This document shows, piece by piece, positions 8,420 to 16,607 of a DNA stretch of 42,221 nucleotides. A program made the translations under genes and the position numbers. This stretch comes from JBHELB01 sp041859045. GTDB taxonomy: Bacteria; Hydrogenedentota; Hydrogenedentia; Hydrogenedentales; SLHB01. The DNA is taken from NCBI GenBank assembly GCA_041859045.1, contig JBHELB010000055.1, positions 1 to 42,221 on the forward strand. Direction: 5' to 3'. Numbering within the stretch: position 1 is the first letter of the stretch; every line of letters starts with the position of its first letter. Under the pieces are notes generated by a model, which was not told the DNA's origin, did not search any database, and saw only the letters and a list, made by a program, of their open reading frames with translations.

Positions 8420-8956
8420 TTGAGTACGGTTCGAGGCAAGCGAGAGCCCCGCGGTGAGCGGCGTCCGCGCGAGGCGCAGGACAGCGGTTTTATTGAGTCC
8501 GTGGTGAAGATCAACCGCGTCGCCAAGGTCGTTAAAGGCGGCCGGCGGTTCAGCTTCAGCGCGATCGTGGTGGTCGGCGACGGCAACGGCCGCGTCGGCG
8601 CGGCGATCGGCAAGGCCGCCGAAGTGCCCGAGGCGATCCGCAAGGCGATCGAACGCGCCAAGCGCCACATGGTCACGGTGCCAATCGTGAGCACCACGAT
8701 TCCGCACGAAGTGCTGGGGCGCAAAGACGCAGCGCGCGTCATGCTCAAGCCCGCTTCGCTGGGCACGGGCGTGATCGCCGGCGGCCCGGTGCGTGCGGTG
8801 GTCGAAGCGGCGGGGTATAAGAATATTCTGACCAAGTCGCTCGGCTCGAACAATGCGACCAACGTAGTGTGGGCCACGCTGGAAGGCCTGGGCCAGCTTC
8901 GGACAGTGGAAGACGTGGCGTCGATGCGCGGTCTTGCCGTGCAGGCTATTCTGTAA
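8420..8956 (+). CDS. rpsE: 30S ribosomal protein S5
   Basis: 178 residues. S5 acts in decoding fidelity and mRNA unwinding at the entry site. It has the S5 double-stranded-RNA-binding domain (ESVVKINRVAKVVKGGRRFS, then FSAIVVVGDGNGRVG) and the C-terminal domain (GVIAGGPVRAVVEAAGYKNI, then LTKSLGSNN). Start is TTG behind AAGGGAG. The next gene is rplO; the rpmD (L30) gene usually placed between them is missing. Confidence 0.97.
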   Translation: MSTVRGKREPRGERRPREAQDSGFIESVVKINRVAKVVKGGRRFSFSAIVVVGDGNGRVGAAIGKAAEVPEAIRKAIERAKRHMVTVPIVSTTIPHEVLGRKDAARVMLKPASLGTGVIAGGPVRAVVEAAGYKNILTKSLGSNNATNVVWATLEGLGQLRTVEDVASMRGLAVQAIL

Positions 8957-9021
8957 AATTGCCGAACCCGGCCGCGCAGGCGGAAATTGCCGCGCGGTGG
9001 AACGAAACGAGGTTGGAGACG

Positions 9022-9498
9022 ATGATCGAACTCAACAATCTGGAGACGAATCCCGGTTCGCGCCGCTGGCGCAAACGGGTGGGCCGCGGTCCGGGCTCGG
9101 GCAACGGCAAGACCTCCGCGCGCGGTCACAAAGGCCAGCGCGCCCGCTCCGGCTATTCGCGCCGCGCCAGTTTTGAAGGCGGGCAGATGCCGATCAACCG
9201 CCGGGCGCCCAAGCGCGGGTTCTGGCACGGCGACCGCCACCCGGTGGCGATCGTGAACCTGTATCAGTTGGAAAAGGCCTTCGACGCGGGCGCGGAAGTT
9301 TCGATCGCGACGGTGGTGAAGGCGGGCTTGGCGCGCTTGGAAGACGGCGGACTCAAGGTGTTGGCGCAGGGGGACATCACCAAGAAACTGATCGTGAAGG
9401 CGGCCGCGGTGAGCGCTCAGGCGCGCGCCAAGATTGAAGCGGCGGGCGGTACGATCGAGCTGACCGGTCCTGCAGTGAAGGCCGGGGAGGAGAAATAG
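9022..9498 (+). CDS. rplO: 50S ribosomal protein L15
   Basis: 158 residues from the ATG at 9022, chosen because MIELNNLETNPGSRRWRKRV is the L15 N-terminus. The open frame upstream overlaps rpsE. The rRNA-binding stretch KRVGRGPGSGNGKTSARGHK followed by GQRARSGYSRRASFEGGQMP is unmistakable. L15 is a late assembly factor of the 50S subunit. Its stop directly abuts the secY GTG. Confidence 0.97.
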   Translation: MIELNNLETNPGSRRWRKRVGRGPGSGNGKTSARGHKGQRARSGYSRRASFEGGQMPINRRAPKRGFWHGDRHPVAIVNLYQLEKAFDAGAEVSIATVVKAGLARLEDGGLKVLAQGDITKKLIVKAAAVSAQARAKIEAAGGTIELTGPAVKAGEEK

Positions 9499-10836
9499 GT
9501 GGCCGCACAGTCGATGGAGGCCTTCCGGAATGCGTTTAAGATTCCGGAACTGAAACAGCGAATCATCTTCACGCTGGCGATGATTGCTGTGTACCGGCTT
9601 GGGTGTCACATCCCGACGCCGGGCGTGAACGGTTCGGCGTTGGCCAAGGCTCTGGAGAGTCAGGCCTCCGGCTTGATGAGCTTCTACGACCTGTTTTCGG
9701 GCGGCGCGTTCAACAACGCGACTATTTTCGCCCTTGGTATCATGCCGTACATCAGCGCATCCATTATCATTCAATTGCTGACGTCGGTCGTCCCGGCTCT
9801 CGAAAAGCTTGCTAAGGAAGGTGCCGAAGGCCAGAAGAAAATCACCCAATACACCCGCTACGGCACGATCCTGCTGTGCGTGGTGCAGTCCTTCGGCGTG
9901 GCGGTGTTCCTTAAGAATCTGAACACCGGCGCGGAAGACCCCATCGTCGTTAATCCGAACATCTGGTTCTACCTGATGTGCGTCCTGTCCTTTACCACGG
10001 GCACCGCGTTCATCATGTGGCTGGGCGAACAGATCAGCGAGTATGGCCTAGGCAACGGCATGTCGATTCTGATTTTCGCGGGTATTATCGCCCGCCTGCC
10101 AAACGCCTTCCTGGCGATGGGCAACATGCTGAACACCGGCACGCTCGAAATCATTTGGGCCTTGGTGCTGCTGGCGCTGATGGGCGTCGTCATCGCGGGC
10201 GTGGTCATTGTGACCACCGGCCAACGCCGCATTCCCGTGCAGTACCCGCGCCAGGTCAAAGGCCGCAAGGTCTATGGCGGCAGCCGGAACTATCTGCCGC
10301 TGCGCGTCAACCAGGCGGGCGTGATCCCGATCATCTTCGCCAGCTCGATTCTGATGCTGCCGGGCATGATCGCCGAGTACATCAGCGAGCCGGGCGTGCG
10401 CGGTTTCTTCCAGACGTATTTCGCGGTGGATAGCATCCTGTACAATGTGCTGGAAGCGGCCCTGATTATCTTCTTCTCGTTCTTCTACACGGCGATTACC
10501 TTCAATCCGGTGGAAGTCGCCGACAACATGAAGAAGTACGGCGGCGTGATCATGGGCGTGCGCCCGGGCAAGGCCACAGCCGAGTACCTCGAGCGCGTGA
10601 TGACCCGCATCACCCTGGTCGGCTCGCTGTTTCTGGCGGCGGTCGCGCTGTTGCCCAAGTTCATCAATACGATGTCCGGCGTGAACAACTGGACGATTGC
10701 GAGTTTCTTCGGCGGCACGAGTCTTCTGATTCTCGTTGGCGTGGCGCTGGACACCGTGAAGCAGATTGAAACGCACCTCGTTATGCGCCATTATGATGGG
10801 TTCATGAAGGGGCGGCGGATGCGCGGACGCCGGTAA
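9499..10836 (+). CDS. secY: Preprotein translocase subunit SecY
   Basis: 445 residues, the pore of the SecYEG channel in the inner membrane. About ten hydrophobic segments are present. Recognisable parts are the N-terminal FRNAFKIPELKQRIIFTLAM, the plug region after GVNGSALAKALE, ISEYGLGNGMSILIFAGI in TM5, and the cytosolic loop with YGGVIMGVRPGKATAEYLER. The GTG start immediately follows the rplO stop, so translation is probably coupled. adk and map follow as in many spc operons. Confidence 0.98.
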   Translation: MAAQSMEAFRNAFKIPELKQRIIFTLAMIAVYRLGCHIPTPGVNGSALAKALESQASGLMSFYDLFSGGAFNNATIFALGIMPYISASIIIQLLTSVVPALEKLAKEGAEGQKKITQYTRYGTILLCVVQSFGVAVFLKNLNTGAEDPIVVNPNIWFYLMCVLSFTTGTAFIMWLGEQISEYGLGNGMSILIFAGIIARLPNAFLAMGNMLNTGTLEIIWALVLLALMGVVIAGVVIVTTGQRRIPVQYPRQVKGRKVYGGSRNYLPLRVNQAGVIPIIFASSILMLPGMIAEYISEPGVRGFFQTYFAVDSILYNVLEAALIIFFSFFYTAITFNPVEVADNMKKYGGVIMGVRPGKATAEYLERVMTRITLVGSLFLAAVALLPKFINTMSGVNNWTIASFFGGTSLLILVGVALDTVKQIETHLVMRHYDGFMKGRRMRGRR

Positions 10837-10863
10837 CGGCCCGCCGCAAGGAGTATGACAGAC

Positions 10864-11535
10864 GTGGCATTACGTATCGTGTTGTTGGGCGCGCCGGGCG
10901 CGGGCAAGGGCACACAAGCCAAACGCCTGGCCGATAGCCACGGGCTGCCCCACATTTCGACCGGCGATATTTTCCGCGCGAACCTGAAGGCGGGCACGCC
11001 GCTCGGCAAGAAGGCGCAGGAATACATGAGCCGCGGCGCGCTGGTGCCGGATGAGCTGACCTGCGAGATCGTGGCGGACCGCTTGGCGCAGGCCGATTGC
11101 GCGCCGGGCTACATTCTCGACGGTTTCCCGCGGTCGGTGCCGCAGGCGGAGATGCTGGAGACGTTTTTGAACGCGCGCGGCGAGCAATTGACCGTCGCGA
11201 TCGATATTGCCGTGGCGGACGAAGAGATTGTGGGCCGTTTGGCTGCGCGCCGGACTTGTGCCGTGTGCGGCGCGATCTATAATCTGAAATACGACCGTCT
11301 GGCCGATGCCTCCCGCTGCGGCAAAGAAGGCTGCACGGGCGAGCTGACGCAGCGCGAAGACGACCGCGAGGAGACGATTCGCGCGCGGCTGAAGGTTTAT
11401 CACGACACGACCGAGCCGATCATCGGATTCTACGGCGAACGTGGGATTCTGAAGTCGGTTTCGGGCGATGGCGAAACGCCGGATGGCGTCTACCGGAAAA
11501 TTGAAGAAGTCCTGAGCGCCTTGGCGGCGGCATGA
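10864..11535 (+). CDS. adk: Adenylate kinase, zinc-LID type
   Basis: Catalyses ATP + AMP = 2 ADP. The P-loop GAPGAGKGT lies at residues 9-17, the AMP-binding GDIFR and DGFPR motifs follow, and the LID carries Cys at about 132, 135, 152 and 157 for a structural zinc. An ATG at 10855 is in frame, but AAGGAG ends one base before it. The GTG at 10864 has ideal spacing, so I use it (223 residues). Its TGA overlaps the map ATG. Confidence 0.96.
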   Translation: MALRIVLLGAPGAGKGTQAKRLADSHGLPHISTGDIFRANLKAGTPLGKKAQEYMSRGALVPDELTCEIVADRLAQADCAPGYILDGFPRSVPQAEMLETFLNARGEQLTVAIDIAVADEEIVGRLAARRTCAVCGAIYNLKYDRLADASRCGKEGCTGELTQREDDREETIRARLKVYHDTTEPIIGFYGERGILKSVSGDGETPDGVYRKIEEVLSALAAA

Positions 11536-12311
11536 TTGCCGTTCGCACCGAGGAGGAAATCGCCGTCCTTCGCCGCGCCAACGAGATCGTGGCGGACGTG
11601 CTGGCTTCCTTGGCGGACCGGTTGGCCCCGGGCGTGACAACGGGCGAACTCGACGCGTACGCCGAAGAGCAGATTCGCGCGGCGGGCGCGCGGCCCTCAT
11701 TCCTGGGCTACCGCGGATACCCGGCGAGTGTGTGTGTCTCGGTCGAGGAAGAAGTGGTCCACGGGATTCCCGGCAAGCGCAAGCTGCGCGAGGGTCAGAT
11801 TGTGAGCCTCGACGTCGGGACGGAGTTGGATGGGTATTACGGCGACGCCGCGTTGACCCTGGCCGTGGGCCAGGCGGACGCGTTGCGACGCAAGCTGATG
11901 AAGGCGACGGACCGAGCCCTGGCGGCGGGTGTCGCTGCGGCGCGGGCCGGAAACCGGCTCGAGGCGGTATCGCGCGCGGTTCAGCGCGTGGCCGAGAATG
12001 CCGGGTTTTCGGTGGTACGGAACTTTGTCGGCCACGGGATCGGGACGCGGATGCACGAAGACCCGCAGATCCCGAACTTCGTGACGGGCGAACCGGGGCC
12101 GGTGTTGAAGGCGGGCATGGTATTGGCCATTGAGCCGATGGTGAACGCCGGCAACCACGAGGTCCGGATACTGAAAGATGGTTGGACGGCGGTGACGATG
12201 GACCGCAAGCCGAGTGCGCACTTTGAGCATAGCATTGTGGTGCGTGAAGAGGGCGGGGAGATCCTGTCCCGCACGCCGCGGTTGAGCTGGGGTGTAGTGG
12301 CCGAAGATTAA
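11532..12311 (+). CDS. map: Methionine aminopeptidase type I
   Basis: 259 residues. Removes the initiator Met from nascent chains. The five metal ligands are present: D94, D105, H168, E201 and E232, with the conserved H77 in the VVHGIP motif and GHGIGTRMHEDP around H168. It lacks the N-terminal zinc-finger extension of some type I enzymes. Start overlaps the adk stop (ATGA), a common adk-map coupling in spc operons. Confidence 0.97.
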   Translation: MIAVRTEEEIAVLRRANEIVADVLASLADRLAPGVTTGELDAYAEEQIRAAGARPSFLGYRGYPASVCVSVEEEVVHGIPGKRKLREGQIVSLDVGTELDGYYGDAALTLAVGQADALRRKLMKATDRALAAGVAAARAGNRLEAVSRAVQRVAENAGFSVVRNFVGHGIGTRMHEDPQIPNFVTGEPGPVLKAGMVLAIEPMVNAGNHEVRILKDGWTAVTMDRKPSAHFEHSIVVREEGGEILSRTPRLSWGVVAED

Positions 12312-12333
12312 CGCCGGACAGATTGAAGAGGGT

Positions 12334-12552
12334 ATGGAGAAGGAAGAAGCGATAGAGGTTGAAGGAACGGTGGTGGAACCGCTGCCGAACGCGATGTTTC
12401 GTGTTCAGCTCAAGAACGGCCATCTCGTGCTTGCGCATATTTCGGGTAAGATGCGGATGAATTTCATCCGAATCCTTCCGGGCGACCGGGTGAAACTCGA
12501 GATGTCGCCCTACGACCTTACGCGAGGCCGGATCACGTACCGGTACAAGTAA
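12334..12552 (+). CDS. infA: Translation initiation factor IF-1
   Basis: 72 residues, the typical IF-1 length, a single OB-fold that blocks the 30S A-site during initiation. The conserved core includes EVEGTVVEPLPNAMFRVQLK, HISGKMRMNFIRILPGDRVK and the closing SPYDLTRGRITYRYK. Position between map and rpmJ is the common arrangement. Confidence 0.98.
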   Translation: MEKEEAIEVEGTVVEPLPNAMFRVQLKNGHLVLAHISGKMRMNFIRILPGDRVKLEMSPYDLTRGRITYRYK

Positions 12553-12617
12553 ACCCAACGCGGAGCCGCATGGGGCTCCGTTGAAGAGACCAGCGCCGCG
12601 GCGCAGGGAGTGATACG

Positions 12618-12731
12618 ATGAAGGTGCGGAGTTCGATTAAGAAGATTTGCGAGAAGTGCAAAATAATCCGTCGGCACGGCAGTGTGCGCGTGATCTGTGT
12701 GAATCCGCGACACAAGCAGCGTCAGGGCTAG
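12618..12731 (+). CDS. rpmJ: 50S ribosomal protein L36, zinc-binding
   Basis: A 37-codon gene. The product MKVRSSIKKICEKCKIIRR continues to NPRHKQRQG and carries the zinc ligands C11, C14, C27 and H32, so it is the zinc-bound (C+) form. A GGGAG site lies 9 bases before the ATG. It sits between infA and rpsM, the standard place. Confidence 0.97.
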   Translation: MKVRSSIKKICEKCKIIRRHGSVRVICVNPRHKQRQG

Positions 12732-12747
12732 CTGGGAGACACATGGA

Positions 12748-13116
12748 ATGGCACGTGTAATAGGCGTAGATCTTCCCCGCGACAAGCGCGTGGAAGCCGG
12801 GTTGCAGTATATCTTCGGGATCGGGAGCACCCGGGCTCAGGAGATTTTGAAGGCGACCGGCGTCAATCCTGACACCCGCGTTCGCGACCTGACGGACGAG
12901 GAAGTGAGCCGCATCACGAACATGATCACGAACACCTACAAGGTGGAAGGCGATCTGCGTCGTGAGGTCATGGGCAACATCAAGCGGTTGATGGACATCA
13001 ACGCGTACCGCGGCACGCGCCACAAGCGCGGCCTGCCGACGCGTGGTCAGCGGACCCATACCAACGCCCGCACCCGCAAGGGCCCGCGCGGCGCGACCGT
13101 GAAGAAGAAGGCCTAG
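12748..13116 (+). CDS. rpsM: 30S ribosomal protein S13
   Basis: 122 residues. S13 lies in the head and contacts the P-site tRNA and the B1 bridge. The start MARVIGVDLPRDKRVEAGLQ and YIFGIG, and the end RGLPTRGQRTHTNARTRKGP, are diagnostic. It opens the alpha-operon section. Confidence 0.98.
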   Translation: MARVIGVDLPRDKRVEAGLQYIFGIGSTRAQEILKATGVNPDTRVRDLTDEEVSRITNMITNTYKVEGDLRREVMGNIKRLMDINAYRGTRHKRGLPTRGQRTHTNARTRKGPRGATVKKKA

Positions 13117-13191
13117 GCATACGTTTCCAGGCGTCTGGCCGTGGGCTAGACCCGGACCGTTTACCGATTTATCCAACAGGAGGCAGCCAAC

Positions 13192-13590
13192 GTGGCGAAA
13201 GAGAAACGGAAGGCCAAGACCAAGAAGCGCCGCACAAGTCTGAATGTGACATCAGGCGTGGCGCATATTCAGGCGACCTTCAACAATACCATCGTGTCCA
13301 TCACGGATCCTCAGGGCAACGTCATTTCCTGGTCGAGCGCCGGGCAGGCGGGCTTTGTCGGTTCGCGCAAGAGCACCGCGTTTGCCGCTCAGGTGGCCGC
13401 GGAAAGCGCCGCGCAGAAGGCCAAGGAAGCCGGTCTTCGCGACGTCCGCGTGCATGTGAACGGCCCGGGCGCCGGTCGCGAATCCGCGATCCGCGCGATT
13501 CAGGCCGCGGGCCTCGACGTGACGCTCATCCGCGACGTAACCAGTATCCCGCATAACGGTTGCCGTCCGCCCAAGCGCCGGCGCGTGTAA
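13192..13590 (+). CDS. rpsK: 30S ribosomal protein S11
   Basis: 132 residues from a GTG start with AGGAGG upstream. S11 lies on the platform near the Shine-Dalgarno helix. Typical strings are GVAHIQATFNNTIVSITDPQ, WSSAGQAGFVGSRKSTAFAA and the end VTSIPHNGCRPPKRRRV. The next gene is rpoA, not rpsD. Confidence 0.98.
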   Translation: MAKEKRKAKTKKRRTSLNVTSGVAHIQATFNNTIVSITDPQGNVISWSSAGQAGFVGSRKSTAFAAQVAAESAAQKAKEAGLRDVRVHVNGPGAGRESAIRAIQAAGLDVTLIRDVTSIPHNGCRPPKRRRV

Positions 13591-13683
13591 CACCGCCCAG
13601 CGCATGGAACGGGGCGCGGGTTCGGAAAACCGGATTCGCACAGGGACGATAACACACCACCCGGTGGCGGGAGGCGAGGACGC

Positions 13684-14736
13684 ATGATAGCTAAAGATTT
13701 TGTATTGCCGAAGGTCGTGAAGGTCGACGAAGGGGCGACCGATCGCTACGCGCGTTTCGTCATTGAACCGTTCGAGCGCGGCTACGGCACGACCGTGGGA
13801 AATTCCCTGCGTCGCGTGATGCTGGCGTCGCTGGAAGGCAGCGCGGTCACGGCGATTCGCATTGAAAATGTGCAACATGAATTCTCGGCGATTCCGGGCA
13901 TCCGCGAGGATGTGACGGACATCGTGCTGAACTTCAAACAGTGCCAGATCCGCTTGAACCGGCCCGAGCCCATCATTTTCCAGTTCGTGCACAAGGGCAA
14001 AGGCGAGGTCACGGTCGGCGATATCTTCAAGAACCAGGACATCGACGTCTTCAACCCCGAGATGGTGGTGTTCACCGCCACCGCGCCCTCGGCCGAGGTG
14101 GAGATGGAGATCAAGGTCGCGCGTGGCCGCGGCTACGTGACGGCGGAAAACTTCGAACTCGAACACGCGCCCATCGGCAGCGTGTATCTGGATGCGAATT
14201 TCTCGCCGGTGACCCGCGTGAACTTCCAGGTCGAAGACGCGCGCGTCGGTCAGATGACCGATTACGACCGCCTGATTCTGGACGTATGGACGAACGGCTC
14301 GCTGACGCCGCAGGACGCGCTGCGCGAGGCGGCCAAACTGTTGATGGAACACTTGCAGATCTTCGTGCAGTCCGAAGACGGCGACGATCAGGCGTTTGGC
14401 GCGGGCGGCGAAGACGATTCGGAACTCATTCGCAAACTCTCGCGCCCGATCGAAGAATTGGAACTGAGCGTGCGCGCCGCCAATTGTCTGAAGGCCGCCA
14501 GCATCCGCACGATCGGCGACTTGGTTTCGCGCGACGAAGGAAGCATGCTTCAGTTCCATAATTTCGGCAAGAAGAGCCTGGATGAGATCAAGGCGATTCT
14601 CGAGACGATGGGCCTGCGCTTGGGGATGAAAGTCGGCGCGGCGGCATTGTCCACGCCCGAAGAGCTTGAAGCGGCGGCGGCGGCATTTGCAGCGGAAGAC
14701 CTCGAGGACGAAGACCTCGAGGATGAAGACGAATAA
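13684..14736 (+). CDS. rpoA: DNA-directed RNA polymerase subunit alpha
   Basis: 350 residues. The N-terminal dimerisation domain (FVIEPFERGYGTTVGNSLRR followed by VML) is joined to a C-terminal helix-hairpin domain (LELSVRAANCLKAASIRTIG, then FGKKSLDEIKAIL), which contacts UP elements and activators. After the CTD there is an Ala-rich then strongly acidic tail (EDLEDEDLEDEDE), encoded by a short tandem DNA repeat. The ATG follows GGCGAGGACGC. rpsD, usually just upstream, is absent. Confidence 0.98.
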   Translation: MIAKDFVLPKVVKVDEGATDRYARFVIEPFERGYGTTVGNSLRRVMLASLEGSAVTAIRIENVQHEFSAIPGIREDVTDIVLNFKQCQIRLNRPEPIIFQFVHKGKGEVTVGDIFKNQDIDVFNPEMVVFTATAPSAEVEMEIKVARGRGYVTAENFELEHAPIGSVYLDANFSPVTRVNFQVEDARVGQMTDYDRLILDVWTNGSLTPQDALREAAKLLMEHLQIFVQSEDGDDQAFGAGGEDDSELIRKLSRPIEELELSVRAANCLKAASIRTIGDLVSRDEGSMLQFHNFGKKSLDEIKAILETMGLRLGMKVGAAALSTPEELEAAAAAFAAEDLEDEDLEDEDE

Positions 14737-14754
14737 CCGAGAGGAAGTGGACGC

Positions 14755-15129
14755 ATGAGGCACCGTAACGAAGGCCGGCGGCTGGGGCGCAGCAGCTCGC
14801 ACCGCAAGGCAACCATGAAGAATCTGGCTCTCGCCCTGTTCACGCATACGGCGATCCGCACCACCGTGGCCAAGAGCAAAGAACTGCGCAAGTTCGCCGA
14901 ACCGCTGATCACCCTGGCGAAAACCGACAGCGTGGCCAACCGCCGCTTGGCGTTTGCCGCCCTGCGCGATGACGCCGTGGTACGCAAGCTGTTCACCGAG
15001 ATCGCGCCCACGTTTGCGACGCGTCCCGGCGGCTACACGCGCATCCTCAAGATGGCCGCGCGTCCCGGCGATGCCGCGCCGATGGCGCGGATCGAACTCG
15101 TCGGCTTGGGTGAATTCAAAGCCGAATAA
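14755..15129 (+). CDS. rplQ: 50S ribosomal protein L17
   Basis: 124 residues. The start MRHRNEGRRLGRSSSHRKAT followed by MKNLALALFTH is diagnostic of L17, a tunnel-exit protein. The end (ARIELVG) is normal length. It is the last gene of the ribosomal cluster and is followed by a strong hairpin terminator. Confidence 0.97.
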   Translation: MRHRNEGRRLGRSSSHRKATMKNLALALFTHTAIRTTVAKSKELRKFAEPLITLAKTDSVANRRLAFAALRDDAVVRKLFTEIAPTFATRPGGYTRILKMAARPGDAAPMARIELVGLGEFKAE

Positions 15130-15152
15130 CGGCAAGCGAGACGATATCTTCA

Positions 15153-15187
15153 GGGAGGTCTCCTAAAACAGGAGACCTCCCTCTTTG
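15153..15187 (+). terminator. Intrinsic terminator after rplQ
   Basis: A perfect 12-bp stem (GGGAGGTCTCCT pairing with AGGAGACCTCCC) with a 5-base loop is followed by TCTTTG. It lies 24 bases after the rplQ stop and closes the ribosomal protein operon. Confidence 0.9.
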
Positions 15188-15429
15188 CATTGGTTAATGT
15201 ATGGCACAATCAGCGCGCCATACACTGCGTCGACTGCGCCAATGTAGATATAGAGACGACCGTTTCGGGCTCTCTTTCACAATCCATGAGACATCGAGAG
15301 GCTCGCTGTACGGGCAAACAGCTCTCGCTTTCCGGGTAGACGCCGTTGTTTTCCAGACGTTGTTGGATGGGGTAGACTAGACGTGATATTGGGGCAAAGA
15401 CGAAGAATTTTGGGCCGAGTGGGGTATAT
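15188..15429. other. Intergenic region between the rplQ terminator and the lipoprotein gene
   Basis: No gene. An 8-bp inverted repeat TGTATGGC/GCCATACA at 15198-15224 with an 11-base spacer could be an operator. I could not identify a convincing promoter for the downstream gene. Confidence 0.4.
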
Positions 15430-15996
15430 ATGAAAAATGCCCCCCAAGCCGCGCGCAACGCCCTTATTTTCGTAGCCGCCCTGTCGCTCGCGGCGGCAGT
15501 AATTGGCTGTCACGCGGACGTCCTGCCCCGGCTGGAAGGAACGATCATTCTTCCCGAAGACGACTCGTTCGGAAAGCCCGATCAGTACTATCGCATGGCG
15601 GTGATGATTCGCACGGAGGACGGTCGAAAGATCTCCGATTTCTTCACAGGAGCATCCACGCCCGGCGGAGAAAACGTGGGTTCGGGAAACGCGGTATTGC
15701 GCATTCACTATGACGACGCCACGGCGAACGACACGTCGCCTCTTGGCATGTTCACAAGAGACTTTCCCAATAACGACAAAAACGGTTTGTCGCTCACATT
15801 CCTTGAGTTCAAAGGAAACCGGTACTCCATCAGGAATATCCCCTACGGAACCGCCTATATCTGGCTGCAGACCGGCAGAGACGGTAATCGCGTGACCCAA
15901 GTCCCCATCGTCGTACCCATCACGCGAGATCTCGCGAGAACGGGAACCCTCGACATTGACATCAAGAATCCAAGAGATCTGTATTTCGTTTTCTGA
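15430..15996 (+). CDS. Predicted lipoprotein of unknown function
   Basis: 188 residues. The N-terminus has two Arg/Lys, a hydrophobic stretch (ALIFVAALSLAAAVIG) and a lipobox ending in Cys27, so it should be a lipoprotein. The mature part is rich in beta-type and polar segments (LEGTIILPEDDSFGKPDQYY, IRNIPYGTAYIWLQTGRDG) and reminiscent of carboxypeptidase-regulatory or transthyretin-like small beta-sandwich domains, but I cannot name a family. It stands alone between the ribosomal cluster and the oppositely oriented atp operon. A long open frame on the other strand is judged a shadow. Confidence 0.7.
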   Translation: MKNAPQAARNALIFVAALSLAAAVIGCHADVLPRLEGTIILPEDDSFGKPDQYYRMAVMIRTEDGRKISDFFTGASTPGGENVGSGNAVLRIHYDDATANDTSPLGMFTRDFPNNDKNGLSLTFLEFKGNRYSIRNIPYGTAYIWLQTGRDGNRVTQVPIVVPITRDLARTGTLDIDIKNPRDLYFVF

Positions 15997-16082
15997 TCGG
16001 GCCGGACCTATGCCAAGGGCCGTCAAAAGCAACAGGGAGCGCTGTTGCAAGACCATAGTTTGAGCGTGTGAATTAAGAACAC

Positions 16083-16119
16083 CCCAAAAAACTGAGACCG
16101 CGAAAGACTTTCGGGGTCT
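16083..16119 (-). terminator. Intrinsic terminator of the atp/response-regulator operon
   Basis: On the minus strand, AGACCCCGAAAG pairs with CTTTCGCGGTCT (one mismatch) and is followed by CAGTTTTTTGGGG. The stem touches the response-regulator stop codon. It also faces the convergent lipoprotein gene. Confidence 0.75.
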
Positions 16120-16543
16120 ACAGTTGGTCGTCGGAACCTTCGCTGTGGGCGAGCCACCAGTCTTCCCGGGAAATAGCCGCCCAGTACGCACTGTCGAAAA
16201 TGAGCGAGAGCTTCTTGAGGCTGAAGGGTTTGGTGATGTAGCCGTCGGCCCCGGCGCTCAATGCTTCGGACACGGGGAAGCGGTCTTCAAACGCGGTCAT
16301 CAGGATGATGCCCAGCGAAGGGTGGTTTCTGCGGGCAAGGCGCAGAAACTCGAATCCGTTCATGCCGGCCATGTCGATGTCGGAAATGACCAGGTCAAAC
16401 TCTTCTTCGCGCAGGGCGTCGAGCGCTTCCCGCCCGTTTAGGCGGGTTTGAACATAATATCCGCGGTCGGAAAAATACGTCGCCAGCACTTCGAGAATAA
16501 CCGCGTCATCGTCGACCGCCAAGATGCGTAGATGCCGAATCAT
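16118..16543 (-). CDS. Stand-alone receiver-domain response regulator
   Basis: 141 residues forming one CheY-like receiver domain: acidic pair D11/D12, phospho-acceptor D55 in VISDIDMAGMNG, T83 and K105 in ITKPFS. No DNA-binding or enzymatic output domain follows, only about 35 residues without a known motif. I use the ATG at 16543, which has GGAGG 9 bases upstream; the frame is open further but without similarity. It begins 64 bases after atpC on the same strand with no terminator between, so it may be the last gene of the atp operon. The partner kinase is not in the window. Confidence 0.88.
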   Translation of the reverse strand: MIRHLRILAVDDDAVILEVLATYFSDRGYYVQTRLNGREALDALREEEFDLVISDIDMAGMNGFEFLRLARRNHPSLGIILMTAFEDRFPVSEALSAGADGYITKPFSLKKLSLIFDSAYWAAISREDWWLAHSEGSDDQL

Positions 16544-16607
16544 GCGGATGCGCCTCCACGATCGAAACGGAGGCGGTCTTCGAGACCCGCGCGGTGTGCG
16601 GCGCGCG

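Noticed and set aside
11532..12311. Idea that map might be an inactive paralogue
   Set aside because: All five metal ligands and the conserved His are present.
15277..16191. 304-codon open frame on the minus strand opposite the lipoprotein
   Set aside because: The + strand frame has a signal peptide and lipobox, while this one has no family pattern and overlaps the operon terminator.
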